64,000 nt of DNA, taken from the NCBI GenBank assembly GCA_021442155.1, contig CM038228.1:14611179-14675178 (forward strand), given 5' to 3'. Positions within the stretch are counted from its first letter, which is position 1; the number at the start of each line of letters is the position of its first letter. The notes beneath the pieces are model-generated. The model had not been told where the DNA came from. It worked only from the letters and a program-made list of their open reading frames with translations, and did not search any database. Shown here piece after piece: positions 12,838 through 24,604 of the stretch. Position numbers and translations under genes: made by a program. The DNA comes from Cymbidium sinense (Eukaryota; Streptophyta; Magnoliopsida; Asparagales; Orchidaceae).

Positions 12838-13800
12838 ATGGCACAAAGTTTCCCAAAGGGTTCACTATCAGAGGGAAAAATCCACTCATAGACCTCCACT
12901 TTTAGATATTGTACCATTTGATTATTGGAAAAATAGAATTAATACATTTTTAAGAGGTCAAGATGCATGCATGTGGTATATGTTGACACATCAATATCAT
13001 ACACCCACAGTAGAAGTAAATGGCATTAAAGTAGAAAAACCTTTTGAGGAATGGTCTGTAGCTGAAAGAGAACTTGATGAATTAAATGTTAGGGCTTGTA
13101 ATACTTTACATTGTGCATTATTACTTGATGATTACATGAAAATTTCTATGTTAAGTACAATAAAAGAAATATGGGATAAACTCATTATAACTTATGAAGG
13201 AACTAGTGAAGTTAAAGATGCTCACATAAATAGACTTGCTCATGAATATGAGTTATTTCATATGTCTCCTTGAATCTATTTACGATATGTATACTAGATT
13301 CATGAAAATAATTGACACATTGCATTCTCTTGGAAAAATATATAGGAATCAAGACTTAGTCTATAAGATTCTTAGATGTCTTCCAAAAGAATGGGAAGCT
13401 AAAGTGACAGCTATTAGTGAAGCTAAGGATTTATCCACTTATCCACTTGATCAGCTTTTGGGTTCTTTGATAGCACATGAACAGTTTATTGCACAAAGGG
13501 ATAAGATGGATAACTCAACAAAAAGGGAGAAGGAGAAAGGAAAAGCCATTGCATTACAAGTTGATGATAGTGATGAGCATAACATCTCAAGCTCGAATGG
13601 TGATAGTGATGAGATGGCCATGCTATCCAAAAGGCTTGGGAACTTGCTAAGGAAGAAGAATCAGGTATAAAAATTCTAAAAACTATAAATTTCAAACTAA
13701 AAAATTTCCTACACATGATGGGATCATTTGCTACCATTGTAAAAAGTCTGGACACATAAGAGGTGATTGTCCAGAACTTGCTGAATCAAAGAAGAAATAG
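12838..13800 (+). pseudogene. gag: Copia gag (broken)
   Basis: Encoded the capsid and nucleocapsid of the virus-like particle. The natural start is probably the ATG at 12838 (MAQSFPKGS), but that frame meets a stop after 17 codons. The body is then open in another frame to 13273, beginning RPPLLD and DYWKNRINTFL as in Copia capsids, and continues after a frameshift in 13236-13670 (for example LRCLPKEWEAKVTAI). A CX2CX4HX4C zinc knuckle (CYHCKKSGHIRGDC) lies at 13729-13770 in yet another frame. At least three frameshifts or stops are needed to read through. Confidence 0.9.
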
Positions 13801-14563
13801 ATTGATGTGAAAAGAAGAAAAAAATATGAAGGAGAAAAGTACCATAAGAAGAAGAAGATGCTTTATGGGCCAATCCAGATTCAAATGAATCAAGTACTTG
13901 CTCATCGATGAAGAGGTCAACATATGTCTTATGGCAAATGGAGAATCGACTTAGATTCTCAAGAGGTATGTAATGATATATCTTATGATGAATTAGATGA
14001 TGCTTTTAATGATTTAGTTATTGAATATAAAAATTAAAAGAAAATACAAAACCTTAGAAAAGAACATAAAAATTTAGATATGCATTTTGTGATTTAAAAT
14101 GAATGTGATAATTTAAAAAGTAAAAATACTTCTTTATTAATTGTTCCTTACTTGTATGTAAACTTGAAATAGAGAATATCTTGTTAAAAGCAAGATTAGA
14201 ATTATGTTTGAAATTGCAAGTTCATTATAATACTTCATCAAGAAAATATTTAATAAAAATTATTTGCATCATACACATCCCACTCATATACCTTATAATT
14301 CATTCTAAGTCATATGCAAACACTAATGTTTGGTGCAACTATTGTGATAGAAAAGGGCATATTTCATTTGATTTATTATACATAAATTACAAAACACTAA
14401 GCAATCATCTTATGTATGGTACCAAAAGGTACAAGCACTACACAAACCACATGCTAGATATCTTGCTTCAAATTTAGAATGTGGACCCAAACATGTTTGG
14501 GTTCCAAAAGTTAACATGTGAGTTTCTTTTTAGGAATGCCTTCAAAGCAAAATCAAAGAAGGC
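13801..14563 (+). other. Copia gag-to-protease linker, degenerate
   Basis: AT-rich stretch between the zinc knuckle and the protease with no continuous frame. The 14181-14477 frame holds a possible second knuckle-like piece (WCNYCDRKGHISFD). No other feature seen. Confidence 0.5.
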
Positions 14564-14760
14564 ATGTGGTACTTGGACAGATGTTCAAGACATATGATGG
14601 GAGATAAAGATAAATTCACAACTTTAGAATCAAGTGATGGAGGATTTGTTACATATGGAGATAATGCAAAGGGAAAGATCATTGGCATTGGTTCTATTTG
14701 TAAGAATTTTATCACATTAGATAAAGTTTTTCTAGTAGAAGGATTAACATAATTTAATTT
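14564..14760 (+). pseudogene. Copia aspartic protease (broken)
   Basis: Would cleave the polyprotein. The frame reads WYLDRCSRHMMGDKDKF and later GKIIGIGSI, typical of the Copia protease. The catalytic Asp-Ser-Gly triad is damaged: LDSGCSRHM of the family reads LDRCSRHM, so Ser-Gly is replaced by a single Arg. The frame ends with a stop after about 62 residues. Confidence 0.85.
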
Positions 14761-15500
14761 CTATTAGTCAATTATGTGATAAAGGTTTGAATGTAGTATT
14801 CCATGCATCATATTGCATTATAAAAAATAATGAAAATGTTTTGTTAGTAGGAAAAGATATAAAAATATTTATGTCATTGATTTAGATAGCTTTCATGATG
14901 TGAATTTGAATTTACTTTGTTTTAAAAGCACTCATGATGATATATGGTTATGGCATAGAGACTATGTCATATTAACATGCACACACTTAATAAAATTGCC
15001 AAACTTGATTTAGTAGTTGGATTGCCTAAATTAAATTTTCATTCAAACTATGTTTGTGATGCATGTATTCATGGTAAGCATTCTAGAAGCTCATTTAAAA
15101 GTAAAAATATTGTTTCTACTTCTAGACCTCTAGAATTATTGCACATGGATTTATTTGGTCCTAGCACCACTAGCTTGAAAAAAATTATGGTTTGTGATTG
15201 TTGATGATTTCTCTAGATATACATTTTATTTGTAACTTACAAGGATGATGTTTTGGTGAGTTTAGAAAGTTTTCTAAATATATTCAAAGAGAACAAGGCC
15301 TTTTGATTAATAGGGTTCAAACTGATCATGGTGGCAAATTTGAAAATAAATTATTTGAGGATTATTGTGATGAACATGGGATTAGACATAATTTTCTACA
15401 CCTAGAACTCCCCAACAAAATGGAGTAGTAGAGAGAAAAAATAGAATATTAATTGAATGTAGATCTATGCTTGATGAGTATAAATTGCCAAAATATTTTT
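14761..15500 (+). pseudogene. Copia integrase with pre-integrase zinc domain (broken)
   Basis: Would insert the DNA copy. The zinc-binding part is split: LWHR-like sequence near 14950 and CDACIHGKH in the 14977-15204 frame. The core domain keeps codons for all three catalytic acids: Asp in LHMDLFGPS (15148-15150), Asp in TDHGGKFEN (15324-15326) and Glu in VVERKNR (15431-15433). These lie in different frames, so frameshifts have inactivated it. Confidence 0.9.
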
Positions 15501-16005
15501 AAGCGATAATACTCATGTTATGATGAATAGGATCTATTTTAGACCAATTTTGAAGAAGACACCCATGAATTATTTTTTTTGGAAAGAAGCCTAAGATTGA
15601 ACACTTTCATGTATTTGAATGTAAATGCTTTATTTTGAATAATGGAAAGTTTGATTGCAAATCAGATGATGGTATTTTCTTAGGATACTCTCTTTCTAGT
15701 AGTGCTTATAGAGTTTTCAATAAGAAAAATGATTGTAGAAGAATCAATACATGTTATTTTTGATGAAAATTTAATTGATCCATTAGAAATGAAGTGATTG
15801 ATGAAGAGATTGATAATTTTAAGAAAATATCTTTAGAAGATAATGTGGATGATTCATTGCCTAAAGAATGGAAATATAATAAAATCATCCAAAGGAACTA
15901 ATTATAGGAGATCCTTCAAAAGGAGTTATGACTAAAGACATAGTAGAGAGGTTGTAGATCATTCATTTTTTTCTGAGGTTGAACCTAAAATTTAGAAGCA
16001 TTAAA
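15501..16005 (+). other. Copia integrase C-terminus and linker, degenerate
   Basis: Fragments such as FGKKP-like and GIFLGYS-like sequence (about 15580-15700) show the C-terminal part of the Copia integrase. No long frame is left. Confidence 0.6.
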
Positions 16006-16760
16006 TGATAATTTTTGGATTATTGCTATGGAAGAGGAGTTGAATCAATTTGTAAGAAATGATGTTTGGGAATTAGTCCCAAGACCCCAAGATCAAAATG
16101 TCATTGGAACAAAATGGGTCTTTAGGAATAAGCTAGATGATTGGTTGTATTATTAGAAATAAAGCTAGGTTAGTTGCACAAGGGTACACACAAGTTGAAG
16201 GTATAGATTTTGAAGAATCTTTTGCACCGTAGCAAGACTAGAAGCTATCGTTACTCCTTGCTTATGCTTATTTTAGAAATTTTAAACTTTTCAAATGGAT
16301 GTCAAGTGCATTTTGAATGGATTTATTGACCAAAAATGTATTTGTAGAGCAACCACTGGATTTGAGAGCCTTGATTGTCCAAATCATGTGTATAAATTAA
16401 AAAATATATGGGCTCTGTGGTATGATAGGTTAAGTAACTTTTTGATAGATGTAGGTAGATACCACCTTATTCCTTAAGAGCATAGATGATGATTTGATTG
16501 TGGTACAATTGTATGTAGATGATATATTATTTGGAAGTACAAATGAATCTTTATGCCATGAGTTCTCATCTTTGATGTCTAAGAGTTTGAAATGAGTATG
16601 ATGGGAGAACTTAATTTTTCTTAGGTCTTCAAGTGAAGCAACAAGAAAATGGCACATTCATCACAAACTAAGTACACAAATGAATTGCTTGAGAGGTTTG
16701 ACATGAAAATTTAAATCTAGTAAAACTCTATGAGCCCATCTACAAAATTGGATTTAGATG
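16006..16760 (+). pseudogene. Copia reverse transcriptase (broken)
   Basis: Recognised by AMEEELNQF and NDVWELVPRP (from about 16027), [31 protein letters not shown] (about 16170-16230), QMDVKCILNGFI in the 16295-16477 frame, and the intact catalytic YVDD at 16512-16523. The usual YGLKQAPRAWY motif is shortened. Several frame changes separate these blocks. Confidence 0.93.
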
Positions 16761-17345
16761 AATTAGGAAAATCATTGATCAAAAACTTTATAGAGTATGA
16801 TAGGTTCACTTTTATACACCTTTGGTAATATGATATTATATTTTTGTTTATTTGTATGCTTTTCAAGGCCAACCAAGAATCTCATTTAATAGAAATGTAT
16901 CTTTGTATTTGATAGGCACTACTAGGTTAGGTTTATGGTATCCTAAAATTCTTTATCATGTGATTTGTTATTCGATGCTGATTTTGCGGATGCAAAGTAG
17001 ATAGAAAAAGCACATCACATGTCATTTTTAGGATCATCACTTGTGTCTTGGTCATCTAGAAACAAAATTTTAGCTTTATCCTTTTGAGGTACATATGCCG
17101 GTAGTTGTGTTTTTCTCCTTTGGTTAAAGCAATAATTAGAAGATTTTGGTATTAAGCAAGATCACATTCTAGTTCGGTGTGACAATATTAGTGCTATTAG
17201 TTTTGAAAAATCCTATCCACTCAGAACCAAGCATATAGAAATTAGACATCATTTTATTAGGGATCATGTTTTGAAAGGTATGTTAATATTAATTTCATTA
17301 GTACGATTTACAAATTGCGGATATTTTTACAAAACCCTTACGGAA
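16761..17345 (+). pseudogene. Copia RNase H (broken)
   Basis: Would remove the RNA strand of the RNA-DNA hybrid. DADFAD (from 16974), FLGSSLVSWSSRNK and RTKHIEIRHHFIRDHV (about 17220-17270) match Copia RNase H, and DIFTKPL (17320-17340) is its C-terminal signature. Stops interrupt the frame. Confidence 0.9.
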
Positions 17346-17605
17346 GAACATTTTGTACTTTAAGATGCATGCTTGGAATGTTAGATCTAATATTTAAAAT
17401 TATATGTAGTTTGTTCTCACTTTTGATGTTGTCAAAGGGGAGAAGAGTAAAATGTTGGTTAGTATTAAGTCTATTTTATGCATACATTTAGCAACAATTA
17501 TTCATCTCTTGTGCATAAATTTTTTAGAAGAATTTTTTTCAAAAACTATGATGAAAGGTCAATTTGCACCATCAAAATCAATACCAACATTAGTTTGTCA
17601 TCATC

Positions 17606-17617
17606 AAAAGGGGAGAT
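17606..17617 (+). other. Copia polypurine tract
   Basis: AAAAGGGGAGAT directly before the 3' LTR, the usual plus-strand primer in Copia elements. Confidence 0.9.
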
Positions 17618-19727
17618 TGTTGGCTTAATGAGCCTCATGTTCAATTTCAATCAATTTTGATGATAACAAACAAATGCTTGGATACTAATGAATATTTTTA
17701 TGTGTTTTAGATATATCAATTGTTAATTACATATCAATACATCTCATAATATGTTTGAGAAATTGCAGAGTAGAAGAATGAAAGATAGATCAAAATGGAT
17801 AATGAAGCTCAAGATATAATATTTTAGGTTATATGCATTTATTCATTGGCATGAATCAATTTGCTCACAACTTAACATATTATTTTAATGAGGTTAATTT
17901 ATATAAATCTATAATTAACATTCAATTATATGTTTCATACATAGCATTTTAAAATTGTCAAAATAATAAATGATAATGACTATTAAGTGTAATTATTTTA
18001 TTTACTTAATATAATTAATATTTTAATTTAATTTAATGGTTATATGATAACTAACATATGTATGATTATATATAAATTATATCATAATATTTAAATGTCA
18101 CATGTCAAAATTAACAAAATATAAAATTTTGTATTTTAGCCAAAGTCATTTTATAATCAAGGAATTTATTCATTTCATCTCCAAATTCCTTGGATTTTTT
18201 TCCTTTAATTTGATAGGTTACATGACCCACTTTGATTAAAATTAAATTTATTATGACTTTTCAAACATTCGATTTTAATAATGAATGCATGCTACATGCT
18301 TTGAATATATTAAGAGCAATATTTGATTATTTTTGACTTGCCCATGTGAATAGCCAGCTTCTTTAATTTAATATTTATTTAATATTAATTATATTTTTAT
18401 TGAATATTAAATTATCACATGATAGCATGAGGTTAGAATAATATATTTTTTGAAATAATTCAAAATGACCTTCTTGCACATAAATAGCCCTCATTCTCTT
18501 CATGAAAGCATTCCTCATTCAAATTCAAAATCCTCAAATCTAAGAAAATTTCTTAGATTTTCCTTCCAAGTGTTCTCCAAATATTACAAGATCAAATCCT
18601 TGGTTTGGAAGCTTCAACATCTTCAACTAAGCTTTCTCAAATTACTTGAGTTTATTTTCTTGATCTTAATCCTTTTTTAGTTGTTCATGCTATTTTCACC
18701 TATTTATTCTTTCCAATTTATACTTTTTGGTGGATTAGTCTTTGGACATTGTTTTCACATCAAAGTTTCTCAATCATCTTTTTTGTGAAAAATTCTTGTG
18801 ATAGTTTATAGATCTATTTCAACTTATTGAAATTTAACTTCCTACAAATTTCTTTTGGTTTTTGAAATATTTCTTCATTAATCTATTTTGAAAGATCATT
18901 TATTCTTAGATCTATTTTAGAAGTATATTTTAAGAATTTTAAATTAAATTATTATGCTGAAATTATTTTCATATTTACTATATCTCTCTTTTAATTAAAA
19001 AAGCTTACTAGCCTACTTAGATCTATCATATACTCATTTTATTTAAGTATTTTGTGATCATTTTAATTGAAAGAATATTTTTGGTTAAAAAACAAATTAT
19101 TCCTTGCTGAAATTTATTTTATTGTGCAAAAGAATATTGTGAATTTATTTTGAAATAATTTTTATATATTAGTCTATAAATTGTAATAACATAAAATCTT
19201 AGTAAGATCACTTTAAGATATTCAATTTATTATTTCTTATCAATATTATGTGAGCATTTTATCTTGACAAAATTTTTTAAGTGATCATTTGTAAGTTATG
19301 AGATCATTTTTTGAATTGGATAGCTTGGTATATTTGTGAGATATTTATTTTATCAAAATTATCATTTTGTATTTTTCTTTTTGTCTTTGTAATTTATATT
19401 GGGGTTGTACCTTTGTGGGAGTACATATTATTATAGGGGTTGTACTGCCCCATTGGGAGTACTATTTGTAAGCTATTTTTGTATTTAGTGGATTCCTGTG
19501 GGGTGGCTAGGTGTGGAGGCCAATTTTGGGTTTGAAGAATGACATAAAATTGTGTGCCTATTGTCTCTCTTTACTTTATTATTTTTTATTTTGTGCATTA
19601 AGAATTGTATCTTTTCATTATAAAATCAAAATTAATTTTCTACTAAAACTTAAAATTTATGATTTAAGTTTTAAATTTTTTAATATTGTCCAATTCACCC
19701 CCCTCTTGGGTGCTATAGCGACTCACA
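17618..19727 (+). mobile_element. Copia 3' LTR
   Basis: Starts TGTTGGCTTAATGAGCC and ends GCGACTCACA, then AACTT. It differs from the 5' LTR by scattered substitutions and many short deletions; for example AAATTTTGG near 11412 is missing at about 18352. Confidence 0.95.
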
Positions 19728-19732
19728 AACTT
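19728..19732. repeat. Target-site duplication of the Copia element, right copy (AACTT)
   Basis: Matches 10649-10653; see the left copy. Confidence 0.93.
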
Positions 19733-20500
19733 GGGTCAAACTAATGGTTGGGTCAAGTTCATATGGCCATTTGAAATATTTTGGTGGCTTTGGTTTGATT
19801 CAATTTGGTATTGTTTTGAATTTGGCTCATATGACTTCATTTAGGTCAAATGGGTCAAGTGACTTATTTATTATTTGACCTATTTGGTAAGGTAGGTTTT
19901 AGTTAGGTTAGTCATATGGAGTGGATTGGTCTTTGTTTCCAATTATTTTGGTTAAGTTCAAATTTGGCTCAACATGACCCCTTTTGGTCAAAAGTTGGGT
20001 CTAAGTATTGGGCTGTTGGGTCTAGTTGGTTTGAGGCTTTGGTCAAGTTCAAGTGATTTGGAATGAACGACTCATTGGTTTGATCAATTTGGCTTAGCTC
20101 AAGTTTTGACACATTTTGACTTTAGGTCAAGTTGGGTCAACTTGGGTCAAAAGAATTGGCTATGTTTGGCTCAAATGTTTGCTTGGTCAAGTTCAAACAT
20201 AAGTCATGAATGAACTTAGATCAATGGTTTCAATCAATTTGACCTATGGTGGATTTTGGCTATGTTAAGTTTCATTTTGGGTTAAGTGTTGACTTGGTCA
20301 ACCCTTAGGTTTGACTTGGTTTGACCCAATTTGGTTGATTGATCATCCCATGATGAGAGGCAAAGATGAGTTTGGTTCATTCCAATTTGGTTAGGATTAC
20401 ATTTTGGCTCATAAGGGTACTTTAGGTCACTTTGGGTCAAGTGAGCCTAAGTGGGTCAAATGGCTTGGTCAAAGCTTGATTTGAAGTTGATTGAACTTGT
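19728..20500. promoter_or_regulatory. W-box-rich segment of the Gypsy-1 left LTR
   Basis: Dense GGTCAA/AGTCAA and TTGACC/TTGACT words, the core of WRKY-binding W-boxes on either strand. The corresponding intact segment is 41220-42130 in the right LTR. Copia landed at the left edge of this segment. Transcription-factor binding is inferred from the motif only. Confidence 0.45.
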
Positions 20501-21401
20501 TTTTTGACTTATGATTGAAATATAAATCATTTACAAGTGGTTTGAAGTCAAATGGGTTTTGATTCATTTGAAATTTCATATTCAAAGGAACAATATGAAT
20601 GGATTTGGCTTTGATTTTGAATTGATTTGATTTGGTGAAGTTTGGTTTATATGATTCATGATTGTATTTGATTAAATCATGAAGGAAATCAAGTTTGGCT
20701 TGATTTGATTGATTTGGCTAAGTTCAAGATTTTGACTTGAAAGGCTTGATTTGAGTGATTTGAGTTTTATTTTTTGGAATTGGTTTTGATTGTTTGAATT
20801 ATATTTCATTTATATATGTGAATATAAATGAGAATATAAATGATCATTAGAAAATTTTAAGGATTTGATGTGGTTTAATCATGATTTAGGCTAAGTCCAT
20901 TAAGAAGGATTTAAGGACTTGAAAATTTTGTTTGAGTTTGATTTGGGGTGGTTTGATTGATTTATATTTATATTTCATTTATATATATGAATATATAAAT
21001 GAATTATGAAAAATCTAAGGATTTGATTTGGTTTGATCATGATTTGGCTAAGTCCTTAAGAACAAGGACTTAGGAAATTTTGACTTAGAATTTTGATGGA
21101 TTTTGATCATGGGTTTTAAATCATAGATTCAATTATGGAATTCAATCATATATTGATTTGAGTTTGATAAAATCAAATTGATTGATTGAAGTTTAGCTTG
21201 AAGGAAGAAAGTGAGGAGTGGTTCAAGCTAAGGGTAAAATTTCCTAAACACCCTTAAGGCATGATATTATGGAATTCTAAGTCTTTAGGCTAGGTTGAGT
21301 GTCCTAATCATAGATGTGTCTTAAGACTAAGAACTCTTAAAGTCTAAGAGGAATCTATATCTATATGGAGGTGTTGAACTCATCCTAAAATGAGGTCAAT
21401 A

Positions 21402-24400
21402 AGGGCAAATAGGTGTGGTGTGTGAGAACAATCGTATTGGTGTTGACAAAATGATCAATAACATCAAAAGATCACAAGCACTAATAGAAATTATCTTTAA
21501 CCCAAGGGTAGAAGGAATCCCTTAGTAAATGGCTCTACTTATGTCCAAGATATAAGAGAGAGGGAGGAATCCACTAAGGGTTAGAGTAGGTGAACCTTCC
21601 ACTAGGGAAGCAGGTTCAAATCATCCACAAGGGGATGAGAGGTTTAATTTGAGTTATGCTGGAGAAGAGGGTTGAATTTGTTTTGATTTATTATTTCTTT
21701 AATTTTGTTTGTTTTGACTCCACGGGGGATAGAAAAATGAACTCTCCACTAGGGAAGCAAGTTCAAGTCATTCACAAGGGAGGGGTTGTGAAATCCATTA
21801 AGGGATTAGAATTCTAGATCCACTGGGGGAATAGAAAGATTTGCATCTTACTAAGGAGAAGCAAAAAGATTGATTCAGATTGATTGATTGTTTATTTCTT
21901 TGTTTCATTGGATTTGTTTTATTTCAAATTTTTAGATTTTAGATTTTGAGATGGACCTTGTGGGTTTGCAATGGATCGCAGTAAGTAGAAGCCACGAAAG
22001 CCTAGACTTGACTTAGATTTACCAATCCAAAGGGGTAGTCTACTAAACATATAGTAGGACTAGCCAACCAAAGAATGTCTTTCGATATACAATAGTTGTA
22101 CTAGGAAGAAGGCATAGTAGACTTACATCCTCCAAAGTAGGGAGCAGCTACTGGGGTAATCTATTGGCAAGGCAATAGATTGAACTCAACCTAAGGCTGA
22201 CTATTGAGTGAATGCCATTGGGGACTTAAATCAACTCAAAGATAGTCAAAAATAGATTTCATTTTTAGATTATTTTGATCATGATGGATCCCATTGGTTT
22301 GCAATGAAATACACTAAGTAGGGGCCATGGAGGCCTAGACCTAACTCAGACTTACCAATCCAAAGGGAGTATTCTACCAACCATAAGGTAGAACTATCCA
22401 ACCAAAAGGATGCCTTTTGGTTTGCAATGACCAAGTCTTAAGAAGAAAGTGTGGGGACTCACATCTTCTAGATATAAGAAACCACTAGGGTGATTGGCTG
22501 CTTTGGCAAACAAATCAACGACCTAGGGACATTGTGAATCTTGATGGGACTTAAATAAACTCAAAGATAGTCAAGATAATTTTATTTTATTTAGTTTTTT
22601 TTGATGATTCCTATTGGTTTTGTGATGAACTTCTAGAAGGGGCCATGGAGGCTGACCTAACTCAAATTTACCAATCCAAAGGGAATAGTCTACCAACCAC
22701 AAGGTAACTATCCAACCAAAGGGAGCCTTTATTTTGCAATGATCAATCTTAAGAAGAAAGCCAGACTCACATCTTCTAGAAACAAGAATCAGGGTTATTG
22801 ATTGCTTTGGGTTTGAACTCGACCTAGGTATGGTGAATGCTAGACTTAAATCAACTCAAAGATAGTCAAAAGATTAGTTTCAATTTTTTTAGATTTTTGT
22901 TGATGAAATCCATTGATTTGAGATGGATTAAACTAAGTAGGAGCTTATATCAGCCTAGACCTATCTCAGATTTATTGAACCAAAGGGTATAGCTTCACTG
23001 TAGAGCTATCCAACCAAAGAGTGCCTTTGGAATTTGGGAAGAAAGCTGACTCACATCTTCCACTACAAAAGACCACTGGGTGATATGCTTTGGGCAACAA
23101 ATCAAAGTAGGGCTGTCATGATCATCTTACTAGAACCTACATCTTCCAAAGAGAGAAAAGTGGTAACTATTTGTGGAAAAATAGATTGAACTCGACCTAA
23201 GGGTGACTACGAGTGAGTACAAGGGATTTATCTCAACTAAATGCAAATTCTATAGAGTTCTGACACGCCTCTAAAGATAGATGCTTGCTTGGAAAAAGGG
23301 GCCCTTTGGGGGCTTGAATTCTAATCCACAATTTAATTTTTTTTTATCATGGAATTATGGTTATGAGGATCAAACTGAGAAGGAGCTTATATCACCCTAG
23401 ACCTATCTCAAATTTATTGAACCATGGGAGAATCTGCATATTCGCTGAACAAGTTCTCCAACCACAAGGGTGGCTATTAGGATAGGGGGACTATCCAATC
23501 CAAAAGAAACTTGGGTAGTGTCTAAATGGGGTCGAAAGGACTTGATCCAAATAGAGTTCCTGCAGGGAAGGGGATCCCTAAAGGGCTTAATCCAACACCA
23601 TAGAGAAAATGACATGGCTAGTCATATATCCAATAGGTATTCGGTGTCCAACTCAAGGAGAAAGCTCGGGGACTCACATCTACTAAGAGTGGTGTATTCA
23701 CCGTGAGTCACCACGATAGAACATCAACCAACCTGGTTCAGCAATAATCATCTAGAAGAAAGCTCGGGGACTCACATCCTTTTATAAACTATCGGATAGT
23801 TTATCTTCGACAAGTGCTATCCGACCTAGGGTGACTTGAGAAATGCCACTGGGACTTATATCACTCAAATAGTCAAGAGGAAAGGAGCCTCTGGGACTTA
23901 TCCTAAACCTCAAATATACTCAACCTAGTGCATGATGCTAGTTCAAGAAGAAAGCATGGGACTCACATCTTCTTAAGCAAAGTCAAGAGGTAGCTTACGG
24001 GCAAAGGAAGCCTACCATACTAACAAGGTGCTAGGTTTGCAATGTCAAGTTGGGAAGAAAGTGGGACTCACATCTTCCAACAAATGACCACTAGGGTGAC
24101 ATACTAGGTAGCACATGTATGACCTAGAGCAACTAATGAGTGAGTGCCACAGGGGGCTTGCTCCCACATCAAAGTAGCCTGAGATAAAAGAATTGTGTTC
24201 ATTGTTGTGCATGTGTTAAAAGGAATAGATGCCTGTTCTCTCTACATCCTAAACACATGAGTTTGATGAAATGGTTCCATGATGATGCACAAGGATTCCC
24301 ACTAAGAAAGGACCAGGCTCTTACACCTAATTTAGTTGTGCTAATCAAAATAGGATTCCTCTTGGGTTCTCTCACACCTATTCTAATAGCATCGGGAGAT

Positions 24401-24600
24401 TGTGTTTGTGATGTGAAAGAGGGATAGGATGCCACTGGGGGACTCTTACACCTACCCTAAGACACATTATGGCAGATTCACAAGATAAACAAATAACATT
24501 TCAAAAGAAGAGAAGATTTGATGAATGGAATCAAATTTTTTTATTCTTTTTATTAATGATTATTTTCAAACATGATTTATTTCATGGGTAATATTTCTTT
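21402..24600 (-). repeat. Gypsy-1 3' untranslated region with about five tandem units
   Basis: Between the integrase end and the 3' LTR no frame is preserved. Units of about 300-350 bp begin near 21950, 22285, 22606, 22904 and 23350. Each carries a GATGGA..TTTGCAATG-like start, ACTTACCAATCCAAAGGG, AAGAAAGC..GACTCACATCTTC and AACTCAAAGATAGTCAA. More distant relatives continue to about 24450. Tandem repeats in this position are known from Tat/Ogre elements and can seed satellites. Confidence 0.75.
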
Positions 24601-24604
24601 AGAT

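Larger units (their letters stand above)
10654..19727 (+). mobile_element. Complete Copia LTR retrotransposon nested in the Gypsy-1 LTR
   Basis: 9,074 bp with LTRs of 2,124 and 2,110 bp that start TG and end CA (TA in the 5' copy), AACTT duplications, an initiator-Met-type primer site and a polypurine tract. On the plus strand the interior gives gag, protease, integrase, RT and RNase H, which is the Copia order (integrase before RT). The frames are broken many times, so it is not autonomous now. The long LTRs and the gag resemble the large plant Copia lineages (SIRE or Angela type), but I cannot separate these by eye. I see no envelope-like frame between RNase H and the polypurine tract. Confidence 0.95.
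4768..21401 (-). mobile_element. Gypsy-1 3' LTR (split by the Copia insertion)
   Basis: The LTR occupies 4768-10653 and 19728-21401, about 7.55 kb after removing Copia and one AACTT. It aligns along its length with 35561-43060. In the best preserved stretch (about 8040-8340 against 38730-39020) identity looks to be in the mid-90s percent by eye; elsewhere short indels are frequent. It begins TGATGGTAAGAAAAATTTTA and ends GAGGTCAATA where the partner ends GAGGTCAACA, a C-to-T change in the terminal CA. Confidence 0.93.

Noticed and set aside
12779..13273. Treating the 164-codon frame as a complete gene starting at 12779
   Set aside because: Its first 35 or so codons overlap the primer-binding site and are out of the natural gag frame. 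Only the part from RPPLLD onward is gag.
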